From: Colwellia sp. D2M02
Lineage (GTDB): Bacteria; Pseudomonadota; Gammaproteobacteria; Enterobacterales; Alteromonadaceae
Direction: 5' to 3'
DNA: 35,587 bases
Assembly (NCBI RefSeq): GCF_018860755.1
Contig: NZ_JAHKPW010000043.1
Location: forward strand, 1-35,587
In this document: piece after piece, positions 26,725-34,849 of the stretch
Position numbering within the stretch: the stretch's first letter is position 1
Layout: the number at the start of each line of letters is the position of its first letter
The notes under the pieces: generated by a model
The model's database searches: none
Seen by the model: the letters and a program-made list of their open reading frames with translations, nothing else
What the model was told of the DNA's origin: nothing
Program-made: the position numbers and the translations under genes

Positions 26725-26882
26725 CAAAAAACCTAATACTGTGTAATTAAATTATTGTTATTAAGTTTAGTTAATGATTGGTATTTTGCTCATTTTTGTA
26801 AGTTTTTTATAAATTAACTTAATTTAACCAAATATTTAGAGCTAAATAATGTTAACACACCTCTCAAGCTAACTACCTAGAA

Positions 26883-28538
26883 TTACCAATGTACTAAAGC
26901 TGGCATAGTAAATGTTTGTTCTTGGTAAGTTAAAATAACTTGTTGAGGTAATATTTTTTCAAGTATTAAGCCATTTGCAATACTATCACCCTCATAACGA
27001 TCTCGACCGTTTACATTAACCCAGCCTTGGCCGTCTGAAGAGTAAATATGTTGCGTAAAATGCAAGCTCGGCAACGATTGTTGAAAACTTGCTGATAATT
27101 GCGTTAAAGGCTGAGCCTTTTGATATGCTCTATCGACACTCGACAAATGCTCTGCTGGTTCAACTGGTTTATGATTATTGCCATTAACGCTTTGCTGCGT
27201 TTCTTTAACTGCAGCTTGAAACAATGCTAATAACTCAGGTGATGTTCCATCTACCCCTTCAACTTGATAGTCATCTGTTTTTTCTACAGGCGATGAGTCA
27301 TCGACTGAAGATTGTTCTTCAGCTTTGGCATTTCTAATGCTTTCGTTGCCGCTTTCATCAACGGGTGCAACATTCGCAATATCAGAGCTCTCCTGCTCAA
27401 CAGATAATAACGCGGCAATTTCACTACTGTTAGAGCTAGTTGACAAACTTGTGTTTTGCTCTGCTGAAGGTTCATTGGCTATGTTTTCATTGCTTTTACT
27501 GTGTTCACTATAAGCGTTTTTAGTGGCTGTTAGCTCTATTAGCGGCTCAGTTATTGTCGCTTCTTCAATAACGGCTTTGTCACTTAATAATGATGGCGTT
27601 ACCACTAACGGACTCTCACTTTGGCCCAACCAAAAGCTGACGGCACCAATAGCAATAACTCCCGTTATTACGCTGCAAGTAGCTAAAACGGTACCAAGGC
27701 TATTAGATTTTTTTTGTCCCGAATAAAGCTCGTCTCCTAAGGTATGCTCTGCTGCTTTTTGAACGGCTTTTTTACTAACAATCGTATCGTTATTATTATA
27801 AGCGTGCATTAATGCGCTATGGCATAATAAGTTGATAAGCCTGGGAATTCCTTGTGATAACTGATGTATTTTAGCTAATGCGCCAGCATTAAATAACACT
27901 CGTTGGCAACCCGCAATATATAAGCGATGCTTAACGTATAGTGCTAATTCAGCCTTGGTGAGTGGCATTAGGTGATAACGAGCCGTTATACGCTGCGCTA
28001 ATTGCCTTAAATCGCGACGTTGTAATAACTGTTGTAGTTCAGGTTGCCCTATTAGAATAACTTGTAACAGTTTTTTAGTATCCGTTTCTAAATTAGTTAG
28101 CAGTCTAAGCTGCTCCAACACTTCTACTTGCAAGTGTTGCGCCTCATCAATAATCAATACCGTATTAATATTGGCTTGATGATTTTGTAATAGCTTGTCA
28201 AAAATTTTATCGGTCAGCGTTTTTAGACTTGCCGCTGACTTATCGTAGTTTAGCGTTAGCTGATCACAAATAGTCGCCAACAGCTCCAAGCTTGAAAGTG
28301 TAGGATTCAAAATAAAAGCAGTTTGGGTGTTTTCCGGCAGCTGTTCAAGTAAACAACGACTAATGGTGGTTTTACCTGTACCAACTTCACCGGTAAGTAA
28401 TGCAAACCCGCCAGTTTCACTTAACCCATAAGTTAAATGTGCTAGCGCCTCTTTATGCCTATCGCTCATAAATAAGTACTTAGGATTAGGAGATATTGAA
28501 AAAGGAAGTTCACTTAACGAGAAAAAATTTCGGTACAT
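26883..28538 (-). CDS. ExeA-type AAA ATPase fused to a GspB-type (T2SS) C-terminal domain
   Basis: ExeA/GspA and ExeB/GspB together help place the type II secretion secretin through peptidoglycan. The N-terminal AAA ATPase (about 1-270) begins YRNFFSLSELPFSISPNP and has Walker A GEVGTGKT (50-57) and Walker B VLIIDEAQ (127-134). One membrane span lies at about 283-306, then a Ser/Glu-rich, low-complexity periplasmic linker. The last 60 or so residues (QHIYSSDGQGWVNVNGR, YEGDSI, LEKILPQQVILTYQ) match the GspB C-terminal domain, replacing the peptidoglycan-binding domain of Aeromonas ExeA. The frame is open to GTG 28580, but that codon lies between the -35 and -10 of the promoter below, so ATG 28538 is chosen. 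Confidence 0.85.
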   Translation of the reverse strand: MYRNFFSLSELPFSISPNPKYLFMSDRHKEALAHLTYGLSETGGFALLTGEVGTGKTTISRCLLEQLPENTQTAFILNPTLSSLELLATICDQLTLNYDKSAASLKTLTDKIFDKLLQNHQANINTVLIIDEAQHLQVEVLEQLRLLTNLETDTKKLLQVILIGQPELQQLLQRRDLRQLAQRITARYHLMPLTKAELALYVKHRLYIAGCQRVLFNAGALAKIHQLSQGIPRLINLLCHSALMHAYNNNDTIVSKKAVQKAAEHTLGDELYSGQKKSNSLGTVLATCSVITGVIAIGAVSFWLGQSESPLVVTPSLLSDKAVIEEATITEPLIELTATKNAYSEHSKSNENIANEPSAEQNTSLSTSSNSSEIAALLSVEQESSDIANVAPVDESGNESIRNAKAEEQSSVDDSSPVEKTDDYQVEGVDGTSPELLALFQAAVKETQQSVNGNNHKPVEPAEHLSSVDRAYQKAQPLTQLSASFQQSLPSLHFTQHIYSSDGQGWVNVNGRDRYEGDSIANGLILEKILPQQVILTYQEQTFTMPALVHW

Positions 28539-28569
28539 AACCCTAACTACAAAATAAAAAGACAGGCTA

Positions 28570-28598
28570 AAAATACTCACTTGTTATATAGATGTCAA
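28570..28598 (-). promoter_or_regulatory. Promoter of the ExeA-GspB fusion gene
   Basis: Read on the minus strand, TTGACA (28598-28593), 17 bases, then TATTTT (28575-28570). Transcription would start near 28563, about 25 bases before the ATG at 28538, which excludes the longer GTG start at 28580. Confidence 0.6.
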
Positions 28599-28645
28599 AG
28601 CATCACCAATACTTAAGGTGATTATCTTAAATAAATAAGTAGGGC

Positions 28646-28712
28646 TCGATGTATGGGTTTGTTTTGGTCGACACCAATCTACGGGTGTCGATTGGTTGAG
28701 TCCATACATCGA
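28646..28712. repeat. 67-bp imperfect palindrome between divergent promoters
   Basis: Outer arms TCGATGTATGG (28646-28656) and CCATACATCGA (28702-28712) are perfect. Inner arms TCGACACC (28668-28675) and GGTGTCGA (28684-28691) are also perfect, and four G-T pairs extend the inner stem. The structure equals two inverted copies of GGTGTCGA-(10 or 11)-CCATACATCGA around the centre AATCTACG. It lies upstream of both flanking promoters, so it need not be transcribed with either gene. It may be a decayed miniature or REP-like element. Confidence 0.65.
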
Positions 28713-28755
28713 ATTCCGGTTAAATAGTATTTTAGAGTAAATACAAAAACCACCA

Positions 28756-28784
28756 TTGCAAATAAAAACAATTACCATTAACAT
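28756..28784 (+). promoter_or_regulatory. Promoter with Fur-like box for the TonB-dependent receptor
   Basis: AATAAAAACAATTACCATT (28761-28779) agrees with the gammaproteobacterial Fur consensus AATGANAATNATTNTCATT except at positions 4, 9 and 15. It overlaps a promoter with TTGCAA (28756-28761) and TAACAT (28779-28784), 17-bp spacer. Iron-dependent repression is the natural reading. Confidence 0.55.
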
Positions 28785-28823
28785 GCGCATTATATTTTAT
28801 AACAACTTAACGAGAGTAGTAAC

Positions 28824-30986
28824 GTGTTAAAAACAACATTAAGTCTAATTGCTTTATTGGTTGCCAATCAGGTACACGGTGCAAGCACCAACAAACAAGA
28901 AGAAGTATTAGATAGCGATAACGATCTAAAAAATATCGAACGTATTATTGTCACTGGCAGCCGAATCGCTGAAAGCATTGATGAAGTACCTGCATCTATC
29001 ACCATTATCACGCAAAAACAAATTGCCGAACAGCTTAAGGTTTCATCAGAAATTCAGAGTTTATTAGCAAATTTAGTACCTGGGATGGCACCAAGTACAG
29101 GTACATCAAGTAATTCCGGTCAAACCTTACGAGGTCGAGCGCCCTTAATAATGATTGATGGGGTACCGCAATCAACTCCATTGAGAAATGGCTCTTTAGG
29201 TGTACGCAGCCTAGATGCCAGTGTAATAGAGCGTATTGAAGTTATTAAAGGGGCAACATCAGTTTACGGTAACGGAGCTGCAGGTGGTGTAATAAACTAC
29301 ATCACTAAAAAAGCAAATAGCGACAAAAAACTAAGTGGTCATGCTAGTGTTTCAAGCCGTTTTAGCGCGGTAGAGCTTGATGATTCAGTAGGTACACGTT
29401 TTGAGGGTGGCATTAATGGCGAAGTAAACAATTTTACCTATGTATTAAATGCCAGCTACGAAGAAAATGGCCTACAGCGTGATGCCGATGGCGATATCCT
29501 AGGATTAAAATACGGTTTATCTGATGCGGTAATGCAGAACTACTTTACCAAGTTGGGTTATCACTTTGATGATGAAAAATCTCTGCAATTTACTTATAAC
29601 TTCTATCAATCAAAACAAGATGTCGACTTAATTGATAAAGTTGGCAAACTCAGTTTAGGTGAAAAGACTCAAGCCGTGCCACTTGCCCCTGGTCAAACAG
29701 TACAAGGTGACCCTCAAGGGCCTAGTAACCATAACGTTATGGTGAAGTATGTGGACGAGGCGTTATTTGAGCAAACACAATTAGTAATTGACTTATATAG
29801 CCAAGAAATAGAGAACATATTTTTCTATTCATCAAACTTAGCAAACCAAAGTGAAGGTTACGATGGTGGGCAATCATTAATTAACTCTGAGAAACAAGGT
29901 TTACGCGTTACCCTTAATACCCAAGCCGATTTTACTTTTGATAGTGGCAACACTCTTGATACAACATTCATTTATGGTATTGATGCGCTTAATGACGTCA
30001 CCTCACAACCTATGGTTGATGGACGAATTTGGGTTCCGGAAATGGATATGAGCAACTTAGCTGGCTTTTTCCAAACTAAATTAATCTATAACGATGATTT
30101 AGTGCTTAAAATGGGTATTCGACATGAAAATATTGATTTAACTGTAGACAACTACAGCACACTTAAATTGTGCAAAAAGCCAACGCAATGCTCAGTACCT
30201 GTTGATGTTACGGGAGACACCTTAAATTATAAAGCAACAACCTACAATATTGGCTTAAAATACAATGCAATAGAAAAATTCAGCCCATTTATTAGTTACT
30301 CTCAAGGCGCTGATATTTCAGATACAGGTAGGTTACTGAGAACCGCCACCGTAACAGATATTTCACTCATTCATACAGAAGCGTCAATCATTGACAGCTA
30401 TGAAGTAGGCTTCACTTCAGATTTTGAAGAACTTCACTTAGAGTTTTCAGCTTACCGAAGTACCTCTGAATTAGGCACAACTAACAAGTTTGACACAGTA
30501 ACAGGGATTTACGTCCCCGTTAGAGCACCACAAGAAATCTGGGGCTATGAAGCATTAGTAAACTATACGATTAGTGATAACTTAGCTTTAAATGCAACTT
30601 ATAGCTGGATTGAAGGTAAGAATACTGCTGCTGATGTTTACCTTGGTGCAAAACAAATCAATCCCCCTAAAGCAACAATAAACCTAAACTGGCAACCTAT
30701 TGATAACGCCAGTTTAGCGATTAACTACCTTTATGTAGGTGACAGAAAACGATTTGACCCCATTGATGGTGAATATGTTGGTGACCAAGGACCTATTGAT
30801 AGCTACCAAATTGTTAACCTAAGTGGTAATTATGATTTCGCAAAACAATGGTCTGCATTTATCGGGGTAGAAAACTTATTTAATCAAGATTACTACCCAA
30901 CCAAATCACAAGGCTATACTTATGGCGGTTACAACATTAAAGGTTTAGGTACTACTGTCAATATTGGTGTTAATTACCAGTTCTAA
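28824..30986 (+). CDS. TonB-dependent siderophore receptor (IutA-like)
   Basis: An outer-membrane gated channel that takes up a ferric siderophore with TonB energy. The 720 residues start at GTG 28824 (GAGAG seven bases upstream), with a signal peptide ending VHGA. There is a TonB-box-like IERIIVTGSRI (about 38-48), a plug domain (about 55-165; RGRAPLIMIDGVPQS, ERIEVIKGATSVYGNGAAGGVINYITK), and a 22-strand barrel ending in an aromatic (VNIGVNYQF). The plug and overall layout resemble the ferric aerobactin receptor IutA more than catechol receptors, but the ligand is inferred. No siderophore synthesis genes are nearby. It is divergent from the ExeA-GspB gene and followed by a strong terminator. 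Confidence 0.88.
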   Translation: MLKTTLSLIALLVANQVHGASTNKQEEVLDSDNDLKNIERIIVTGSRIAESIDEVPASITIITQKQIAEQLKVSSEIQSLLANLVPGMAPSTGTSSNSGQTLRGRAPLIMIDGVPQSTPLRNGSLGVRSLDASVIERIEVIKGATSVYGNGAAGGVINYITKKANSDKKLSGHASVSSRFSAVELDDSVGTRFEGGINGEVNNFTYVLNASYEENGLQRDADGDILGLKYGLSDAVMQNYFTKLGYHFDDEKSLQFTYNFYQSKQDVDLIDKVGKLSLGEKTQAVPLAPGQTVQGDPQGPSNHNVMVKYVDEALFEQTQLVIDLYSQEIENIFFYSSNLANQSEGYDGGQSLINSEKQGLRVTLNTQADFTFDSGNTLDTTFIYGIDALNDVTSQPMVDGRIWVPEMDMSNLAGFFQTKLIYNDDLVLKMGIRHENIDLTVDNYSTLKLCKKPTQCSVPVDVTGDTLNYKATTYNIGLKYNAIEKFSPFISYSQGADISDTGRLLRTATVTDISLIHTEASIIDSYEVGFTSDFEELHLEFSAYRSTSELGTTNKFDTVTGIYVPVRAPQEIWGYEALVNYTISDNLALNATYSWIEGKNTAADVYLGAKQINPPKATINLNWQPIDNASLAINYLYVGDRKRFDPIDGEYVGDQGPIDSYQIVNLSGNYDFAKQWSAFIGVENLFNQDYYPTKSQGYTYGGYNIKGLGTTVNIGVNYQF

Positions 30987-31025
30987 GCTAAGAAAAACCA
31001 AATTATCTTAACTAAGACCTCCGTT

Positions 31026-31057
31026 AAAAAGCAGTTACCCCTGGTAACTGCTTTTTT
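31026..31057. terminator. Strong terminator after the TonB-dependent receptor
   Basis: GCAGTTACC (31031-31039) pairs perfectly with GGTAACTGC (31043-31051) around CCT, with an A-run before (31026-31030) and T at 31052-31057. It isolates the receptor gene from cca. Confidence 0.95.
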
Positions 31058-31157
31058 ATTACCTACGCGATTTTCTTAAGTTCGGGTACACTTAAATTAT
31101 GATAAAGTAGTCACTTAACAAAAATATTATCCTTACTGGAGTTTAGTTGCAGGCCTT

Positions 31158-32426
31158 ATGATAAATAAAGATACGTCATTGAATACCTACCTTGTTGGCG
31201 GCGCTGTTCGCGATAAACTATTAGAGCGCCCGATCAAAGATAGAGATTATTTAGTTGTAGGTGCGAGTATTGAGCAAATGCTTGCCTTAGGCTATCAACA
31301 AGTGGGTAATGACTTTCCTGTTTTCCTCCACCCTGAAACCAAAGAAGAATACGCTCTAGCCAGAACAGAGCGTAAAGAAAGCCAAGGCTATACTGGTTTT
31401 AGTTGCTACTTTGCTCCTGATGTTACGATAGAACAAGACTTACAGCGTCGCGATTTAACGGTCAATGCCATGGCAATGGATAAAGCTGGCCATATTATTG
31501 ATCCCTACCATGGACAACGGGATCTTAACGACAGAGTACTTCGTCATGTCAGCGATGCATTTATTGAGGACCCACTGCGTGTATTAAGAGTAGCCCGTTT
31601 CGCGGCTCGTTATTATAGCTATGACTTTACCATTGCCAATGAAACGTTGGAATTAATGACTAAAATAAGCCTAAGTGGTGAGTTAAGTGCATTAACTCCT
31701 GAACGCATTTGGCAAGAAATGCAGCGCAGTTTAACGGAAGACCACCCTGAAATATTCTTCAATGTTTTACACCAATGTAAAGCGTTAGCCGTACTATGGC
31801 CTGAGTTAGATGTATTATGGGGCGTACCAAACCCTGCACAGTGGCATCCTGAAATTTGCAGTGGTATACATACAATGATGGTTGTACAACAGGCGGTATT
31901 ACTTTCACCGAAAACCTCAGTGCGCTTTGCAGCATTGTGTCATGATTTAGGCAAAGGGATAACGCCCGCAGAGCAATGGCCTAGCCATAGAGGACATGAA
32001 AAATCGGGACTACCTTTAGTTGAAAAGATTTGCCGTCAATTAAAAGTACCAACCCATTACAAACAACTTGCCCTTAAGGTATGTGAACATCATTTACATT
32101 GTCATAAGGCCTTTGAGCTCCGAGCAAGCACCTTATTACGCATATTTAACCAACTCGATGTGTGGCGTAAACCTGAGGAGTTTGATGATTTTATTTTAGC
32201 ATGTAAAGCCGACTTTCTTGGTCGTTTGGGCTTTGAAGATAAAGCTTACCCACAAGAGGAGTATTTAAAACAAGCTATGCTTGCTGCAAAAAATATTAAT
32301 GCTAAAGTGTTTGTTGAACAAGGGCTTAAAGGCATTGCGATTAAAGAGGCAATGGCTACAGCAAGGCTAGCAGCTATTCAAGCCGTGAAGGACGAGCAAC
32401 CTTCAACAACCCAAAATAATCACTAG
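31158..32426 (+). CDS. cca: Multifunctional CCA tRNA nucleotidyltransferase
   Basis: Adds or repairs the 3' CCA end of tRNA using CTP and ATP. The head domain has YLVGGAVRDKLL and KDRDYLVVGA (catalytic Asp pair), with LARTERK and RRDLTVNAMA; the EDPLRVLRVARFAARY stretch lies in the neck. The C-terminal HD domain with CHDLGKG gives the phosphohydrolase function of the long gammaproteobacterial form. At 422 residues it closely follows E. coli Cca throughout. GCAGG four bases before the ATG, with a GGAG farther up, is the ribosome region. In E. coli cca lies next to ygiM; here they are 18 kb apart. Confidence 0.97.
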   Translation: MINKDTSLNTYLVGGAVRDKLLERPIKDRDYLVVGASIEQMLALGYQQVGNDFPVFLHPETKEEYALARTERKESQGYTGFSCYFAPDVTIEQDLQRRDLTVNAMAMDKAGHIIDPYHGQRDLNDRVLRHVSDAFIEDPLRVLRVARFAARYYSYDFTIANETLELMTKISLSGELSALTPERIWQEMQRSLTEDHPEIFFNVLHQCKALAVLWPELDVLWGVPNPAQWHPEICSGIHTMMVVQQAVLLSPKTSVRFAALCHDLGKGITPAEQWPSHRGHEKSGLPLVEKICRQLKVPTHYKQLALKVCEHHLHCHKAFELRASTLLRIFNQLDVWRKPEEFDDFILACKADFLGRLGFEDKAYPQEEYLKQAMLAAKNINAKVFVEQGLKGIAIKEAMATARLAAIQAVKDEQPSTTQNNH

Positions 32427-32431
32427 ATACC

Positions 32432-32462
32432 ATTGAGCGTCAAGTGTAACTTGCCGCTCAAT
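32432..32462 (+). other. Long hairpin after cca
   Basis: ATTGAGCG (32432-32439) pairs with CGCTCAAT (32455-32462), continued inside by CAAGT (32441-32445) with ACTTG (32449-32453) across one T/C mismatch. There is no U-run, so it may protect the 3' end of the mRNA or act with Rho rather than terminate alone. Confidence 0.55.
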
Positions 32463-32562
32463 AAAACAACAAATTATTGCCTGTAGTTTACAAAACACAA
32501 CAACTCTTTTATCTCATCTCGCTTATCCTTTAATCACTACCTAATGTGACTTGGTGACGATA

Positions 32563-33144
32563 ATGACTATTCAAACACTCGCTTCTGTAAATACTCAACA
32601 CTATCCTGTTGGCCAAAATCAAATATCAACTAATACTATGGTGAGTGCACAGCCTAGTATGCAAGATCTACTATCACCTGAGCAGCAAAACACATTACAA
32701 TCGTATACTGAAACAAAGCGAGAAGAGCACGTTGAGCAAATAAAATCGAATTATAAAACAGCTAAAGATATTGACCTGACTCGCGCTTATTATGCTCAAC
32801 AACAAAAGTTATTTGATATTTACATAGAAACGGCAACGGATGGTGAAGTAGACACTGACAATCATGATAAAAATAACGTGAGTGCTATTAGCACGTTAAC
32901 AAGTGCTTATACTGAGCTGTATGACTTACATAAACAAGTAAAAGGTGTTATAGAACAAGTACCTACTATTAATGATAACGTCAAGTCGTTAAAGCATAAT
33001 GTGTCAAACGCTGCTGTTGGGCTAAATGGTGTCACTAGCGAGACGATGAATCACCAAGGACAATCATTAAGCCAGCAACAAACCAACATTTATAACAGTA
33101 TTATGATGCCAAGCAGTAACTCATACCTACACTTAAGTGCTTAG
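32563..33144 (+). CDS. Hypothetical protein, Gln- and Asn-rich, partly helical
   Basis: I do not recognise this gene. The 193 residues have no signal peptide or membrane span. Residues 1-40 are polar and probably disordered. About 45-100 (LLSPEQQNTLQSYTETK, EEHVEQIK, AYYAQQQKLFDIYI) are helical. About 115-165 (SAISTLTSAYTELYDLHKQVKGVIEQV) look like a coiled coil. The tail is Gln/Asn/Ser-rich. The frame extends to TTG 32551, but GGTGA five bases before ATG 32563 supports the later start. It lies 136 bp after cca and runs into the convergent small gene: the two stop codons share TTAG at 33141-33144. Confidence 0.7.
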   Translation: MTIQTLASVNTQHYPVGQNQISTNTMVSAQPSMQDLLSPEQQNTLQSYTETKREEHVEQIKSNYKTAKDIDLTRAYYAQQQKLFDIYIETATDGEVDTDNHDKNNVSAISTLTSAYTELYDLHKQVKGVIEQVPTINDNVKSLKHNVSNAAVGLNGVTSETMNHQGQSLSQQQTNIYNSIMMPSSNSYLHLSA

Positions 33145-33329
33145 TGAAGCTGAATTAATAGCTTAAGCAACGCTAATTCAAGTGATAAAAGCGGCTCTAA
33201 CCATACCCATAATGTTAGTGCTAGAAGGTAAGCAAGGTTGGCGTCGAAAAATACGCCAATCAAGCTTGAAATATAGATAATAGCGCGATTACCGTTTAAT
33301 AAATAATGACGCTGCTTTTCAATAGTCAT
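33141..33329 (-). CDS. Small hydrophobic membrane protein (62 aa)
   Basis: Family unknown. The N-terminus MTIEKQRHYLLNGNR is polar and basic, followed by two hydrophobic stretches (about 16-38 and 39-60) likely to form one or two membrane spans, ending LLIQLH. The reason to call it real is a very good ribosome site, AAGGGGA (33336-33342 read on the minus strand) six bases before the ATG, which shadow frames lack. Its stop overlaps the stop of the convergent upstream gene by four bases. Confidence 0.55.
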   Translation of the reverse strand: MTIEKQRHYLLNGNRAIIYISSLIGVFFDANLAYLLALTLWVWLEPLLSLELALLKLLIQLH

Positions 33330-33348
33330 GACAATCCCCTTAGGTCAT

Positions 33349-33423
33349 GCGATGCTTAACGCTAAGTGCTTGGTTGCTATCTAGCAAATAGCCAACTGAA
33401 TTAAGCTAAACTAAAAGCATCGC
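33349..33423. repeat. 75-bp element bounded by 9-bp inverted repeats
   Basis: GCGATGCTT (33349-33357) and AAGCATCGC (33415-33423) are perfect inverted copies. Inside are TTGG (33370-33373) with CCAA (33392-33395), and TTGCT (33374-33378) with AGCAA (33383-33387). A stem with a folded interior is possible. It lies downstream of the alkB-like gene and upstream of the small membrane gene; it could end the former or be a non-coding element. Confidence 0.45.
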
Positions 33424-33482
33424 AATCTACAATTAAATGGCCGTTATGCAAGCTTACTTATTTGAAGCATTTTTTAAGCCAA

Positions 33483-34115
33483 TTAACGCAGCCTGTCATT
33501 CACTATGGTTCTAAAAGTAAGGTTTATTCGAGGAGTATGAACTTTTTTTGTCGGAGGTAAACGATGTAGCCAGTGCTTTTGTGTAATGCCTTTCATCACT
33601 AATAAGCTACCCGCTCTTAAAGGTAAAGCGACAACTTCTTTCGTTTGCTTATGTTTAAACGCAAATTTTCGTTCAGCGCCAAAACTTAAAGAAGCAATAG
33701 CTCCCTGCTCTTTTAAGTCTTTTTCGCCATCGCTATGCCAAGCCATTCCCTCTTCACCATTATGATAAAGGTTCGCTAGGCAAGCATTGTATTGCTCTCC
33801 AGTTTCAACTTCGACTAAATTTTTTAGCGCTAATAATTCATCAGGAAAAGGCAGTGATCGTTTGGTAATATTTGAATAGGTGTATTCAAATGCTTGACCA
33901 TTTAAGGTATCCGCATACCAAGCGACTTTTCTTTTTGTTTCAATCAGTTTACCAAAGATCATTGCTTGATCGCATTGCCACGCTAACAACTTAAGTAGCG
34001 CTGAGAAATAATGTTCCGCCTGTTCTAACGCTATAACTTCACCATAGTAATTTACCTCGCCATCATAAGGTAAAAGGTTAATAGGCTGAGTTAGTCGCGG
34101 GGAGAATAAGTCCAT
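33483..34115 (-). CDS. AlkB-family 2-oxoglutarate/Fe(II) dioxygenase
   Basis: Probably repairs alkylated nucleic acid bases by oxidative demethylation. The 210 residues fold as the ALKBH2/3-like group. The iron ligands are seen as H-x-D in AWHSDGEKDL and the distal His in KHWLHRLPP. The 2-oxoglutarate arginine set is RINLTFR (R-x5-R). YNACLANLYHNGEEGMAWHSD is the family core. No good ribosome site is seen at ATG 34115, which suggests coupling to the VF530-like gene 43 bp upstream on the same strand. Confidence 0.9.
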   Translation of the reverse strand: MDLFSPRLTQPINLLPYDGEVNYYGEVIALEQAEHYFSALLKLLAWQCDQAMIFGKLIETKRKVAWYADTLNGQAFEYTYSNITKRSLPFPDELLALKNLVEVETGEQYNACLANLYHNGEEGMAWHSDGEKDLKEQGAIASLSFGAERKFAFKHKQTKEVVALPLRAGSLLVMKGITQKHWLHRLPPTKKVHTPRINLTFRTIVNDRLR

Positions 34116-34158
34116 AAGGTATATTTAAGCTAAACTCGAGAGAATGAAGCTTACTCTA

Positions 34159-34566
34159 CTACTTTTTAAAGTGTGCCCAAGGGTCTGCTGGTGCTCTATC
34201 GCGGGCTTTTTCGGCCTTTTTAATACGTAAACGCTCAGCATCTTCAAGGCTTAACTCTTTTGGCGGTCTTTGTTCTAAACCATGTGGCACAATACGATCA
34301 CGCGGCGGTAATAAAAACTGGTCATCACTCGCTTTAGGTAAACTGTGGTATTGATACATATAAAAAGCTTCAACTTTCTCTTGTGCCCACGTGGTCTTCT
34401 TTAAAAATTTGATGCTCGACTCAATACTTGGATTGGTTTTAAAGCAGTTCAAATTTAAATAAGCAAATAAGATTTCCCAGCCATAATGATCAACCAATTC
34501 GTTGAGTACTGTTTCTAATTTTGTACCGTGCAGTGGGTTGTTTTTATATATCTCTTTATCGCTCAT
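34159..34566 (-). CDS. VF530 family (DUF2132) small DNA-binding-type protein
   Basis: The N-terminal 70 residues ([50 protein letters not shown]) match VF530, a small helical family described structurally as DNA-binding-like. The C-terminal 50 residues are an extension rich in Pro, Arg and Lys ([18 protein letters not shown]) ending [15 protein letters not shown] just before ATG 34566 is a good ribosome site. First gene of a two-gene transcript with the AlkB-like enzyme, which hints at nucleic-acid repair, although the function of VF530 itself is not established. Confidence 0.85.
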   Translation of the reverse strand: MSDKEIYKNNPLHGTKLETVLNELVDHYGWEILFAYLNLNCFKTNPSIESSIKFLKKTTWAQEKVEAFYMYQYHSLPKASDDQFLLPPRDRIVPHGLEQRPPKELSLEDAERLRIKKAEKARDRAPADPWAHFKK

Positions 34567-34779
34567 TTATTTTCCTAGTTCACTTTTTACTTAACTCTTT
34601 GGTTCGCTTTTTTGGTTAGCTTTATCACTAACGACTATTGCTTTCGAGTTAACACAGTATGTAAGTAATGAATTATACCACTGTTGCTATAAAAGTTGAT
34701 GTTTAACTCAAGAATAAACGCCACTGTACATTAGAACCTACAGTCTCTTTCTTATTAATTAAGTTATTAATAAGTTAAC

Positions 34780-34824
34780 TTGATTAAAATCAATAAAGTA
34801 CCACTATAAAGCAATTAATATAAA
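34780..34824 (+). promoter_or_regulatory. FNR-type box and promoter for the hemerythrin gene
   Basis: TTGAT-TAAA-ATCAA (34780-34793) is a perfect FNR/Anr-type palindrome. TAATAT (34816-34821) or TATAAA (34819-34824) is the -10, with a start near 34828. The box centre is then 41.5 bases upstream, the class II activator position. The rest of the 316-bp gap 34567-34882 is A/T-rich and shows nothing else clear apart from the hairpin listed next. Confidence 0.65.
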
Positions 34825-34831
34825 GACCACT

Positions 34832-34849
34832 GTAGAGCATAAGCTCTAC
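34832..34849 (+). other. 5' leader hairpin of the hemerythrin mRNA
   Basis: GTAGAGC (34832-34838) pairs perfectly with GCTCTAC (34843-34849) around ATAA. It lies within a few bases of the predicted transcript start, a position where hairpins stabilise mRNA against 5'-end-dependent decay. Confidence 0.5.

Noticed and set aside
28539-28580. GTG start at 28580 for the ExeA-GspB gene
   Set aside because: It lies between the -35 and -10 of a good promoter and would add a hydrophobic stretch before the standard YRNFFSL start of the family.
28646-28712. Integron attC site
   Set aside because: The long palindrome is attC-like in outline, but the RYYYAAC and GTTRRRY core sites are missing and no integrase is nearby.
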